Source: Chondrosia reniformis (Eukaryota > Porifera > Demospongiae > Chondrillida > Chondrillidae). Taken from it: 64,000 nucleotides of DNA. Below the pieces are notes generated by a model that had not been told where the DNA came from, did not search any database, and saw only the letters and a program-made list of their open reading frames with translations. The stretch is from NCBI GenBank assembly GCA_947172415.1, contig OX359196.1, positions 3,660,501-3,724,500 of the forward strand. The letters run 5' to 3'. The translations under genes and the position numbers were made by a program. This document shows positions 1-11,794 of this stretch, one piece after another. How positions within the stretch are numbered: the first letter of the stretch is position 1; each line of letters opens with the position of its first letter.

Positions 1-1261
1 CCACTGAACGAGGATACAATCTGAGGGTAGTATCAAATGGGGGAGCCAGTAAATCCACAGACCCACTGGAAAGCAATCATGTGTGCAAAACTTTAACATC
101 TTCAACCGTGTGGTTGCCTATTCTGACACGATTAAGGATATCTGAAAAGGTAGCATCTTTTTGCTGCTGCATATTAGCTTCTAATTCAATGACCTTGAAG
201 AAATCTCTCCAAAGGTGTGAAGACAATCAGCCTGATGAACGACCAGGTTTCTTACTGAAAACATGGCTCCCATTCACAGGCGACAGCTGGTATAAGTCTC
301 CCACAGCTATGACATTCAAACCACCAAATATTTCATCATTTCCATAAATTTCACACCGACGGCTGTGTACAGACTTCAATATCTGGTATGAAACCATACT
401 GATTTCATCAATTATGAGAGTGTGCACCCCTTGCCACAATTTTCTCAAATCATGCAATGCTAAAGCATGCAGTTGTAACTGATGGGCCGTCTTGCCATGC
501 TCTACTTGCAGTCTCAGGGCTCTGTGGATGGTTAGGCCTCCAACGTTAAAGGCTGCAACCCCTGTGGGTGCCATCAAGATGCATGCATGCTTGTCTGGCC
601 CACTAGAGACCGAGCGCTCCAAATGCTCTTTAATTGCTCTAATTACATGTGATTTACCAGTGCGCACTCCACCTGTCAAAAACAGATGAAAAGATTCTGG
701 AGCTTTTGGGCGTAGCTTCATTTGGTACATATGTAATTCTCAAGTGTACTGAACAACTATGTCAAATGGAACCCGTTGTTATGTATTGAGGTTTGAAACT
801 AGTTGCCGAAAGACCTCATCTGGAAGGGTGCATCTAATTATTGCCCCAATGGCATTGTCGTCATCATTTGTAATCCCTTCATATACATTTCCTGCACCCT
901 CAGTGTCATCCTGAAAGTAATGAGGTTCAGGAAAATTCTCAGGGTTCATCAATCCACCCTCAGCCTCTACAGGAGGTTTGGCAGCATCCTCTCGATGAAC
1001 TTGGAGTGTCATAGGTGCAACTGCATCCTGATAAGCATCATCTTTCCAGGCTTGCAATTGTACAACAGCCCTCTGCACCTCCTCTGCAAAAGTGTGGTTC
1101 TCTGCATTAAGAACAACCATTTCTCCCTCCCTTGCAATGAAAGCCTCCATTGCTGAAGAGTGGTGTAGTAGGAGATCAACGGGTTCCTTCCTCCAAGGAA
1201 TGTAAAGAAGCAGCAAACTATGCTGAATCCTACAAGCAAGGGTGTTGTATGATTCATGCAT
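1..1261 (-). pseudogene. Degenerate PIF1/Helitron-type helicase
   Basis: Remnant of a PIF1-family DNA helicase, the kind carried by Helitron rolling-circle transposons; such helicases unwind DNA during replication of the element. One minus-strand frame runs from 1261 to the window edge. It has an acidic leader of about 160 residues, Walker A GGVRTGKS near 650-673 (usual GAGTGKS, so Ala is replaced by Arg), Walker B LIIDEISM near 395-418, a GDLYQLSPV motif and a later LWRDFFKVIELE segment. In-frame stops lie at 779-781 (TAA), 740-742, 227-229 and 77-79 (all TGA), with no frameshift seen. The upstream end stops at a TAG before the AT-rich array, so the Rep region is missing or spliced away. A host PIF1 gene is less likely given the stops and leader. 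Confidence 0.75.
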
Positions 1262-2104
1262 ATACAGCTAATGCTTCACTGTGTAACATCCCTTTCTTGT
1301 TTCTGTGCCTTTGTGCCATCCCTACATCTTCACTATTTTTGTAGAAACTTTATATTGTTCTCTAGTAAATATATAGTATATGTCTTGTATGTATATTATA
1401 TATCTTATATATTACATATATATGTAAGGTCAAAAGTGTGTGATATATAAATAGGACTTCATTTACAACATATATTGGGAGACCCACGGGACGATTGGTG
1501 ATACGGTTTACATCATCTGGATCCAGCATTCGAGAATGCCCTGGTTCAATACCAGGCTGGGTCACCTGAAAAAAGAAAAAATGTACATCTTATATATGTT
1601 CTATATATCTTATATCTTATATATATATATAGTATATATCTTATATGAATATTATATATCTAATATATTGCATATATATGGAAGGTCAAAAGTGTGTGTT
1701 ATATAAATAGGACTTCATTTACATCATATATTGAGTGACTCACGTGACCGAAGATCTTACAGACAACATCATCTGTATACAGGGTACGAGGATGCCCAGG
1801 TTCGATACCAGGCTGGGTCACCTGAAAAAAAGTAAACATCCTATATATGTTCTATATATCTTATATCTTATATATATATATATATATATATATAGTATAT
1901 ATCTGATTTGAATATCATATATCCTATATATTGCATATATATGCATATATATGTAAGGTCAAAAGTGTGTGATATATAAATAGGACTTAATTTAAAATTA
2001 TATTGGGTGACCCCCTTGACCGATGGTGTTACGGATGACATCATCTGGATACAGGATACGAGGATGCCTTGGTGTGATACCAGGATGGGTCACCTGAAAA
2101 AAAA

Positions 2105-3828
2105 ATATTCATCCTATATAGGTTCTATATATGTTATATCTTATATATATATAGTATAAATCTTATATATTGCATATATACGTAAGATCAAAAGTGTGTG
2201 ATATATAAATAGGACTTCATTTTATCATATATAGGGTGACCCACGTAACCGATGGTTGACATTATCTGGATAAAGGGCACGAGGATGCCGTGGTTCGATA
2301 TCAGGCTGGGTCACCTGAAAAAGAAAAAAATATACATCTTATATTTGTTCTATATATGTTATATCTTATATATATACAGTATATATCTTATATATTTCAT
2401 ATAAATGTAGAGTCAAAAGTGTGTGTCATATAAATAGGACTCCATTTACTACATATATTGGGTGACTCACGTGACTGATGATCTTATGGATGACATCATC
2501 TGGATACAAAGTACGAGGATGCCCTGTTTCTTTAGCAGGCCGGGTCACCTGAAAAAAGAAAAAATATACATGTAATATATGTTCTATATATCTTCTATCT
2601 TACATATATATAGTATATATCTTATATATTGCATATATATATATGTAAGGTCAAAAGTGTGTGTTATATAAATAGGACTTCACTTACAACATATATTGGG
2701 AGACCTACGTGATCGATGGTGTTACGGATGATATCATCTGGATACAGGATACGAGGATGCCTTAGTGTGATACCAGGAGATTGGTCACCTGAAAAAAAAA
2801 ATTCATCCTATATAGGTTCTATATATGTTATATCTTATATATATATAGTATAAATCTTATATATTGCATATATATGTAAGATCAAAAGTGTGTGATATAT
2901 AAATAGGACTTCATTTTTATCATATATAGGGTGACCCACGTGACCGATGGTGTTACGGTTGACATTATCTGGATAAAGGGCACGAGGATGCCGTGGTTCG
3001 ATATCAGGCTGGGTCACCTGAAAAAGAAAAAATATACATCTTATATTTGTTCTATATATGTTATATCTTATATATATACAGTATATATCTTATATATTTC
3101 ATATAAATGTAGAGTCAAAAGTGTGTGTCATATAAATAGGACTCCATTTACTACATATATTGGGTGACTCACGTGACTGATGATCTTATGGATGACATCA
3201 TCTGGATACAAAGTACGAGGATGCCCTGTTTCTTTAGCAGGCCGGGTCACCTGAAAAAAGAAAAAATATACATGTAATATATGTTCTATATATCTTCTAT
3301 CTTACATATATATAGTATATATCTTATATATTGCATATATATATATGTAAGGTCAAAAGTGTGTGTTATATAAATAGGACTTCACTTACAACATATATTG
3401 GGAGACCTACGTGATCGATGGTGTTACGGATGATATCATCTGGATACAGGATACGAGGATGCCTTAGTGTGATACCAGGAGATTGGTCACCTGAAAAAAA
3501 AAATTCATCCTATATAGGTTCTATATATGTTATATCTTATATATATATAGTATAAATCTTATATATTGCATATATATGTAAGATCAAAAGTGTGTGATAT
3601 ATAAATAGGACTTCATTTTTATCATATATAGGGTGACCCACGTGACCGATGGTGTTACGGTTGACATTATCTGGATAAAGGGCACGAGGATGCCGTGGTT
3701 CGATATCAGGCTGGGTCACCTGAAAAAGAAAAAATATACATCTTATATTTGTTCTATATATGTTATATCTTATATATATACAGTATATATCTTATATATT
3801 TCATATAAATGTAGAGTCAAAAGTGTGT
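2105..3828 (+). repeat. 702-bp higher-order repeat (three units per period)
   Basis: Within the tRNA-like array, three consecutive units form a 702-bp period. The segment from about 2420 recurs 702 bp later essentially unchanged until about 3828, and 2105-2420 matches 2806-3122 with few differences. This points to recent local duplication by unequal exchange. A second, looser period of about 735 bp links 5631-6130 with 6367-6860. Confidence 0.8.
2930..3018 (+). repeat. Representative 89-nt tRNA-like module
   Basis: Typical module of the array, repeated at 3632-3720. The 5' GGTGACCCA pairs with 3' TGGGTCACC. TGACCGATGGTG resembles a Leu/Ser tRNA A box, and in most sibling copies CCTGG-TTCGATA-CCAGG forms a perfect T arm. 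CCG/CGG can close a D-like arm. The length suits a class II tRNA, but I find no convincing anticodon stem and no T-run terminator follows. It is best read as tRNA-derived sequence, not a working tRNA gene. Confidence 0.55.
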
Positions 3829-4411
3829 GTTATATAAATAGGACTTCATTTAAAACATATATTGGGAGACCCACGTGACCGATGGTGTTACGGATGACAT
3901 CATCTGGATACGGCATAGAAGGATGCCCTGGTTCAAAACCAGGCTGGGACACATGAAAAAAGAAAAAGATATATATCTTATATATGGTCTATGTATCTTA
4001 TATCTCATATATATATAGTATATATCTTATATATTGCATATATATGCATATTTATGTCAGGTCAAAAGTGTTTGATATATAAATAGGACTTCATTTACAA
4101 CATATATTGGGTGACCCACGTGACTGATGGTGTTACGGTTCACATCATCTGGAGACAGCGTAGGAGGATGCCCTGGTTCAATACCAGGCAGGGACACTTG
4201 AAAAAATAACAAATATACATCTTAAATATGTTCTATATATCTTATATCTTATATATATAGTATATATCTTATTTGAATATTATATATCTTATATATTGCA
4301 TATGCATGTAAGGTCAAAAGTGTGTGACATATAAATAGGACTTCATTTACAACATATATTCGCAGACCCACATGACCGATGGTGTTACGGATGACATCAT
4401 CTGGATACAGG

Positions 4412-5086
4412 AGGTCCATCGGAAGCAGTTTTAGAGTTGTCAGGCCTATACCATCCCCTTCTACTTTTGCCCCCCATGCGCACGCCCAGATTCAGAGAAT
4501 AAACATACCTGGATGGATCCAAGACCATTTCTGAAACCATTGAGGCTGAAACGATCGATAAACGACCAACTTCATGCCAAATGCTCGCTTCTGAAAACTA
4601 AATTTAGCTGGCTGGTTAGGGTGCTCCCTGATGTCTGGCAAAGTTTCCAAATCGATACGATACTCATAGGATGAGCTTGTCATGTCACAGCTCTTCTCGC
4701 ACGTAGAGCCAGGGGCGCTTAGGCTTTGTTGTTTGGTAATTTATACAGTATGCATGCAATAGATTACACATAATGCGTGGGGTATTTCCGGACAACAACG
4801 ACGCTGCGCGTTCTCTTTGCACAAGAAGAGACTTCGACGTGCTGCTAGCCTGCCTTTCAGGAGGGCACAGTACTACTCTTCGCGCCACCAAAGTAATTGA
4901 GGCTCTTACTGCTTTCAACGCTAAGAAACTCAGCTCCAATCACTCATACTACTATCGCCGAGGTTGTTCAGTCCATGGGGGGTAGAAGATCTGTTTTACC
5001 AAATTTTTGGACATTTCTCAAGGACTACCCAGGACGAAAAGTGGTCAGGCAATGGCCCGAAAGCCTGACCTGGTCTGACTGCCTTG
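4412..5086. mobile_element. 675-bp insert in the tRNA-like array
   Basis: Unique sequence that splits one array unit. The left junction ends in TACAGG (4406-4411) and the right junction resumes with TACAGG (5087-5092), a likely 6-bp target duplication. It has no obvious terminal inverted repeats. Near its right end GTCAGGC and GCCTGAC (about 5045-5070) can form a 7-bp hairpin. It carries a start codon and first exon of a TTF-type zinc-finger protein on the minus strand. Confidence 0.5.
4492..4683 (-). CDS. TTF-type zinc-finger (hAT-like) first exon
   Basis: Short coding exon beginning at ATG 4683. The protein starts MTSSSYEYRIDLETL and includes IREHPNQPAKFSF and RSFQPQWFQKWSWIHP. That order is characteristic of the N-terminus of TTF-type zinc-finger proteins related to hAT transposases and ZMYM1-like proteins, where a cysteine-bearing segment follows. 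Here the exon stops at CCATCCAG|GTATGT, a good splice donor near 4505, and no following exon is present inside the 675-bp insert. It is therefore an orphan first exon, either captured by the insert or left by deletion of the rest. Similarity is by eye. Confidence 0.5.
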   Translation of the reverse strand: MTSSSYEYRIDLETLPDIREHPNQPAKFSFQKRAFGMKLVVYRSFQPQWFQKWSWIHPGMFIL

Positions 5087-6929
5087 TACAGGGTACGAGG
5101 ATGCCCTGGCTCGATACCAGGCTGGGTCACCTGAAAAAAATAGGTATAAATCTTATGTATGTATTATATATCTTATATATAATATATATCTTATTTGTAT
5201 ATTATTTAACTTATATATTGCATACATATGTAAATTAAAAGTGTGTGTTATATAAATAGGACTTCATTTACATTATGTACTGGGTGACTCACGTGACCAA
5301 TGATGTTACGTATGACATCATCTTGGGTACGAGGATGTCTTGGTTCGATTCCAGGCAGGGTCACGTAAAAAATATACATCTTATATATGTTCTATAAATT
5401 TTATATCTTATATATATATAGTATATATCTTATATGTATTTTATATATCTTATATATTACATATATAAGTCAGTTCAAAAGTGTGTGATATATAAATAGG
5501 ACTTCAATTACATCATATATTGGGTGACCCACGTGACTGATGGTGTTACGGTTACCATCATTTGGATACAGCGTATGAGTATGCCCTGGTTCAATACCAG
5601 GCAGGGACAACTGAATAAAGAAAAAATGTACATCTTATATATGTTCTATATATCTTATATCTTATATACATATAGTATATACCTTATTTGAATATTATAT
5701 ATCTTATATATTGCATATATATGGAAGGTCAATAGTGTGTGTTATATAAATAGGACTTCATTTACATCATATATTGGGTGACTCAGGTGACCGATGATCT
5801 TATGGATGACATCATCTAGATACAAGGTACGTGGATGCCCTGGTTCGATACCAGGCTGGGTTACCTGGAAAAAGAAAAAAGTTTACATCCTATCTATGTT
5901 CTATATATCTTATATCTTAGTATATATCTTATATGTATATTATATAACTTATATATTATATACATATGTAGGTTCAAAAGTGTGTTATATATAAATAGGA
6001 CTTCATTTACAACATATATTGGGAGACCCACGTTACCGATGGTGTCACGGATGACATCATCTGGAAACAGGGTACGAGGATGCCCTGGTTCGATACCAGA
6101 CTGGGTCACCTGAAAAACCAAAAAAGTATTCATCTGATATATGTTCTATATATATTTTATCTTATATATATATAATATATCTTATATGTATATTTTATAA
6201 CTTATATATAACATATATATGTAAGGTCAAAAGTGTGTGATATATAAATAGGACTTCATTAACAACATATATTGGGAGAGCCGCGTCACCGATGGTGTTA
6301 CGGATGATATCATCTTGATACAGGGTACGAGGATGCCCTGGGTCGATACCAGGCTGGGTCACCTGAATAACATCCTATATATGTTCTATATATCTTATAT
6401 CTTATATACATATAGTATATACCTTATTTGAATAGTATATATCTTATATATTGCATATATATGGAAGGTCAATAGTGTGTGTTATATAAATAGGACTTCA
6501 TTTACATCATATATTGGGTGAACCAAGTGACCGATGGGGTTACGGATGACATCATCTCGATACAGGGTACGAGAATGCCTTGGTTTGATTTCAGGCAGGG
6601 TCACCTGAAAAAAGAAAAAATATACATCTTATATATCTTATATATATATAGTATATATCTTATATGTATATTATATAACTTATATATTATATACATATGT
6701 AGGTTCAAAAGTGTGTGATATATAAATAGGACTTCATTTACAACATATATTGGGAGACCCACGTTACCGATGGTGTCACGGATGACATCATCTGGAAACA
6801 GGGTACGAGGATGCCCTGGTTCGATACCAGACTGGGTCACCTGAAAAACAAAAAAGTATTCATCTGATATATGTTCTATATATATTTTATCTTATATATA
6901 TATAATATATCTTACATTTGGCATGATGG

Positions 6930-8875
6930 GATATAGAAGGCAAAAACTATGTGATATATCTGGAAAAACTATAGGATATATTGGACCAAACTTTTGAATG
7001 TATTTTAGGATATGTTAGGCAAAAACTATTGGATATAGTGGACCAAACTTCTGAATATATTAGGCAAAATCTATTATATATATTTGGCAAAAACTATGGG
7101 ATATATCAGGCAAAAATATGGGATATATTGGGCATAAACTATGAATATATTAAGCAAAAACAAAGGATATATTCGACAAAAACTATGGGATATATTAGGC
7201 AAAAGTTTGGGATGTATGGAGGAAAAACTATAGAGAATATTATGGGATATAGGATATATTAGGCAAGGTCTATGGGATGTGAAGGGAAAAAACAATGGAA
7301 GTAATTTGTCATAAACCGTGGGATATATTGGCAAAACTATGGGATATATTTTGCAAAAAGAATGGAATATAATGGTCAAAATTAATGGGATGTGTTCGGA
7401 AAAAATTTGGGATGCATTGGGCAAAAACTATGGGATATATTGGGAATAAACTTTCGGATAGAGTTAGGGATTTATTCGGCAAAGACTATGGGATATATAG
7501 GGAAAAAACTATGGGATAGATTGGAAAAAACCAATGAGATGTATTGGGGAAAAGCCTATGCGATTTATTTTACCAAAATTATGAAATATATTCAGTAAAA
7601 ACTATGGGATATATTGGCCAAAAACTATGGGATAGATAGGACAAAACCTATGGGATGTTTTGTGATTAATTATGAGATATATTCTGCAAAACGTATGGGA
7701 TATATCAGTAAAATATATGGGATATTTACGGAAAAACTATGGGATATATTAGGCAAAATCTATGATATATTGGGAAAAACTGTGGTATATGAGGAAAAAA
7801 TATGGGATGTTTTATGGGATATAATGGGCAAAAACTATGGAATATATTGGGCAAAACTATGGGTTATATTATGGGATATATTGGGCAAAAGATATGGGAT
7901 ATATAGGTGAAACCTAAGGGATTTATTGGACAAAACTATGATATATTGGGCAAACACTATGGGATATATCAGGCAAAAACTGTGGGATATATTGGGCCAT
8001 AACTATGGGATATATTGGGAAACAACTGTGGGATATATTGGGCAAACACTATGGGATATATCAGGCAAAAACTATTCAATATATTAGGAAGAAACTATGG
8101 GATATATTTTGCAAAACCTATGGTATATATTGTTAAAAAATAATGGGATATATTAAAAAAAGGCTTTGGGATAATTTCGTCAAAATCTATGGGATATATT
8201 GGGCAAATATTATGGGATATATTGGGTAAAAAGTATTTGATATATTGACAAAACTATGATATATTGAGCAAAAACTATGGGATATATCAGGCAAAAACTG
8301 TTGGATATATTTGGCAAAAACTAAGGATATATTGGATAAAAACTAAGGGATTTGTTATGGGATATATGGGTCAAAAACTATGGGATATATAGGGCAAAAA
8401 CGGTGGTATATATTTATAGAAACTGCGATAGATTGGGCAATAAATATGGGATAAATCAGGTAAAAACTATGGGATATACTGGACAAAAACTGTTGGATAT
8501 ATTTGGCACAAACTATGGATATATTGAGCCCAAACTATGGGATATATTAAGCAAACACTATGGTATTTATTAGGTAAAACTAAGGGATGTATTTGACAAA
8601 AACTATGGGATATATTGGACAAAAACTATGGGAAATATTGGGTATAAACAATGGGATTGATTGGGCAAAACTATGGGATATGTTATGGGATATATTTTGT
8701 CATAGGCTATGGGATATATTGGGCAAAACTATGGGATACATTGAATAAAAACTATGGGATGATTCATGGGATATATTGGGCAAATATTATACGATAGATT
8801 GAGCAAAAACTATGGGGTATAGTGACAATTTGGTATATACTGTGCCAAAACTATGGGAAACACAGGAGGAGTAAG
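6930..8875 (+). repeat. 23-bp minisatellite array A
   Basis: Tandem repeat of a 23-base unit made of a 12-base half, ATGGGATATATT, and an 11-base half, GGGCAAAAACT, with many point variants. In places the 12-base half is doubled, giving 35-base steps. The unit lacks stops in all six frames, so long periodic reading frames appear by chance; none is called as a gene. The array ends near 8875 at a unique island. Confidence 0.95.
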
Positions 8876-10061
8876 GCTGTTTCGTGTTAAATTGCGCTAA
8901 ACCGTTAACGCTTTTACAAGTTAATTTCTCAGTATAGGAATAACTAATGCCCTTGAAAATTTATATTTAAAGTCTTTATGGTTAGAATAATAGTCTTTCA
9001 AATTTTGAAGGGCATTGAATAAACTTTTTCTTTGAAATTCTCCACCGAATTAGCACCCGTTTACAACACTCATAAGGTTTGTGCTTAGTTTTTGGAAGAG
9101 CTACAGCCAATTTCTGTACATCATTGGAATCCTTATAGGTTAAACTAAAAATCTGTCGGCCTCAGTTTTAATACAGCTTTCCTTTCTTGGGATAATAAAG
9201 AAAATGTCACAATTAAGAGTAATTAACAAGCACAAATTTGGCCATAACTTGGCTAATGAAGAAGGAATCGATACCGAGGCCGACAGTTTAGTATAGCAAC
9301 ACTTACTGATCACTATGAAACCATCAGCCCTGTCCAACTGTACTTCTAGACTAAGCACAAAACGACTTCCTTCACAACAACACTTTGCCGACATTTTCGG
9401 CAGTTGTAACAATATTCATAAATACAGTTAAATAAATTGATTGCCATTTAACACCTATCATGTTTCGTCTAATGCAAATACAGTTAACGGTACTTTCGGA
9501 AGTGTAATCGTCAGCGATCATTGGCTGGGCATACGTATGCATATATTTACAGCTTTGGCTAAGTATTACTTTATTTCTCAGGTGAAAATCGCCTAAAATC
9601 ATTCAATGAAATGCCAAGAAAAGCCAAACAATTTGTAGAAGTTGCACACCAATTAGTTTGACCTTCAATTGTGGATTTGCTCGCATTGCTGCTTATTATT
9701 TATTCACCAACAAAAGGTAAGTGTCTCGAATTGGGTGAATTGGGTCCTATTAGGGAGTCTTTAAAACGGAGAATCTGTATGGAATAGCGGAATAACTACA
9801 TTGGTAGATACGGAACAAACAATTTCACTTGACAAAATAACTTTAAAAAAGACACAGAAAGTAGATCAGCCAGAGATCATATATATATAATAAATAGCTA
9901 AATTATTAAATAAATAAAATTATAAATAGAAAAATAGAAATTTCATTACAAATTATACACGGATAAATACAAGAAAAATAGTATATTACAATAAAAATAT
10001 TACAAGATTTAACATTCTTCTGTCTCCTCTTCCTTTAACTGGTACCTGAAAGGAAGACCAC
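8876..10061. other. AT-rich spacer with two inverted repeats
   Basis: No gene supported. AATGCCCTT at 8946 and its near-perfect complement (17-base arms 8946-8962 and 9000-9016) form a 71-nt hairpin. CTGTCGGCCTC at 9153-9163 and GAGGCCGACAG at 9276-9286 are perfect inverted copies. The last ~250 bases are simple AT-rich sequence. Confidence 0.6.
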
Positions 10062-10831
10062 ATGTCAACTTTAATCACTGATATATGTTCATCTTACATC
10101 ACATTTAGAGAGAAGTCTGGGAAACCAAAAGATGTAGCTACTCCAAATTCAGATGACGTGGACACTACTGCACCTAAAGGTACCACCAATCCCGACACAA
10201 TAATGGACACTAGCAACCTATCATCAGGTACAGTAATTAGTGACCAGTCAACTGCACTAGAAGTCCAAACCCAAAAAATCTAATTGAACTTAATCATTCA
10301 CAAAAGATTCAGTGGTTTAGGGATATTTTTAACCTCCCTACCTATTTCTCGTACTGTAACGAACTATTCAATGAGTAGGAATCCCGCAAATGTACTATAT
10401 TTGAAGACCAAATGAACAGAAATCTTCCTGGCTTAATGAGTGGCTGGAGGTCATCTGCTATCAAGCATGGTTATATGGAAACATTTTCAATTAATGTATG
10501 GCAGTCTTTGTCTGACAAAGAGAAAAGTAACCACAGTCTAAGTAACTGTGAGGCCTGCTATTTAAATTACTTTTCAGCACAGAAGGCTTTTCATCTTAAG
10601 CCCCTTTTTGAAAGTAAAAATAGAGGAGATATGACCATTGCTGCTATAGTAAAAAGAATTACTGAGAACCCCTCAGCTGGAACGAGGGAGATGCTAAGTG
10701 TGCTCAATGAAAATGTAGCTTCTGCTACTGGCCAGGATTTTAATACTCTAGTTAACCTTCACTCTAAGCAGTTAGGGTTCAGGCAGTCAGCCAAGGAGAA
10801 CTTTAAGGAAAACCTCGGTATGCTAAATTAA
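10062..10831 (+). pseudogene. Unknown family copy 1, N-terminal block
   Basis: N-terminal part of a protein family I cannot name. A Ser/Thr/Asp-rich leader starts at ATG 10062. A one-base shift near 10265-10283 leads into a frame reading IQWFRDIFNLPTYF, then an in-frame TAG near 10373, then MNRNLPG onward to 10831. Conserved features shared with the divergent copy at 47564-49783 are FNLP/FNIP, W-S/K near the middle, and LSDKEKSNHSLSNCEAC against LSAAEKNSHSLQKCTAC (C-x2-C). The shared order shows these are coding remnants of one family. No catalytic domain is recognisable in this block. Confidence 0.6.
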
Positions 10832-11000
10832 GTGAAAAGTGCAGGAAATGAAATGTACAAGCAAAATGCTGCCTTGACTATGCTTGCAGAAAATGAGTCT
10901 AGGTTCCTACCAGAGAAAACGCAAAAATTTGTATTTGATAGATAATACTGAGACCCCTAGGAAATGAAAATCCTATTTACAAGGATCACAAGCAGAAACA

Positions 11001-11678
11001 GTGTTTCAAAAATTGAAAGGGGTGATTGCAGAAGAAAGGACTATTCAATGGAAGCAATCTGCCAAAGAATGTGGTTTAAACAGTTCGGATGCAGGAGCCA
11101 GAGTAAAGCTTTTTGCTCTTGAGAAAGGACTAGATATTTCTAAACTAGAAGAAAGTGCAAGTTTTACAAGAAAACCCAGAAGAATATTGCCTAAAATGCC
11201 TGGAAGCCAAGGAAGAATCTCATACCCATACCCTCAACCTTTAGAAGAAGTAAATGATCACATTAAGCAAATGCTAGCAGAGGGCAAACTCAACATAGAG
11301 CAGCCATGTGTACCAATAACACCTGAAAGGTACATGCCTGATGGGAACATAGAAGTAATACAAGCCCATGGTAACAAAATTCCAATGATTGAAATTCGTC
11401 AAAAACTGTTAAACAAGCAACTGAAATATATGAGACTGAATAAAGATGAAAATATTAACAATATACCTTCCTCTGAGATCAAATCGATATTAAACAAATA
11501 CACAAATATTGATACCAAATCCCTTACAAGGTCTGAACTTGAAAGTTCATTCAAAAAATTGGAAAAGACTAGAAATCTGGTAATGTGGCATGACCACTCT
11601 ACTTTACTGTCCTATGGACTTCTACTTATTAAGATTAAAACAGCCTATGCCTCTGCTGTGTTTTACACAAATGAGTAA
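11001..11678 (+). pseudogene. Unknown family copy 1, central block with MWHDHST
   Basis: About 225 codons open from around 10968 to TAA 11676-11678. QKLKGVIAEERTIQWKQSAK aligns with a matching block of the minus-strand copy near 48.7 kb (INWSAEAQKLG). Later come CVPITPERYMPDGNIEV, KIPMIEIRQKLL and NLVMWHDHSTLLSYG. The last motif, MWHDHST, is the most conserved string between the two copies. It is followed by a segment rich in aromatic residues ending FYTNE. After the stop the same frame continues with EIHIVGFSTSS before a frameshift near 11770 into the next block. Role unknown; histidines and acidic residues of MWHDHST could bind metal, but that is inference. Confidence 0.65.
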
Positions 11679-11794
11679 CTAAAGAGTACTGATCATGGGA
11701 AGTTGTCAATTCAGGAAATCATAGAAAAGCCTGAAATACACATTGTAGGCTTTTCAACATCTAGTCTAATTTCATTCCTGATAGGCTTGACTGT

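Larger units (their letters stand above)
1362..6930 (+). repeat. Tandem array of ~20 units with tRNA-like module
   Basis: About 20 head-to-tail units of roughly 235-260 bp. Each has an AT-rich half (runs of TATATCTTATAT), a linker reading GTCAAAAGTGTGTG then ATATAAATAGGACTTCATTT, and a GC-richer module of about 90 bp. Modules start near 1478, 1733, 2004, 2237, 2460, 2700, 2930, 3162, 3402, 3632, 3867, 4108, 4353, 5279, 5521, 5776, 6019, 6270, 6513 and 6750. The module ends match over nine bases (GGTGACCCA against TGGGTCACC) and carry a B-box-like GGTTCGATACC. One unit is split by the 4412-5086 insertion. Short reading frames across the array are by-products of the repeat. Confidence 0.9.

Noticed and set aside
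2930..3018. Functional tRNA gene
   Set aside because: No sound anticodon stem-loop, A box off by an indel, no T-run terminator, and about 20 tandem decayed copies.
1362..6930. Many 60-120 codon open frames in the tRNA-like array (starting MTQPGIEPGH or MTHVTDGVTV)
   Set aside because: They recur with the repeat on both strands and end in AT-rich low-complexity text; they are translations of the repeat.
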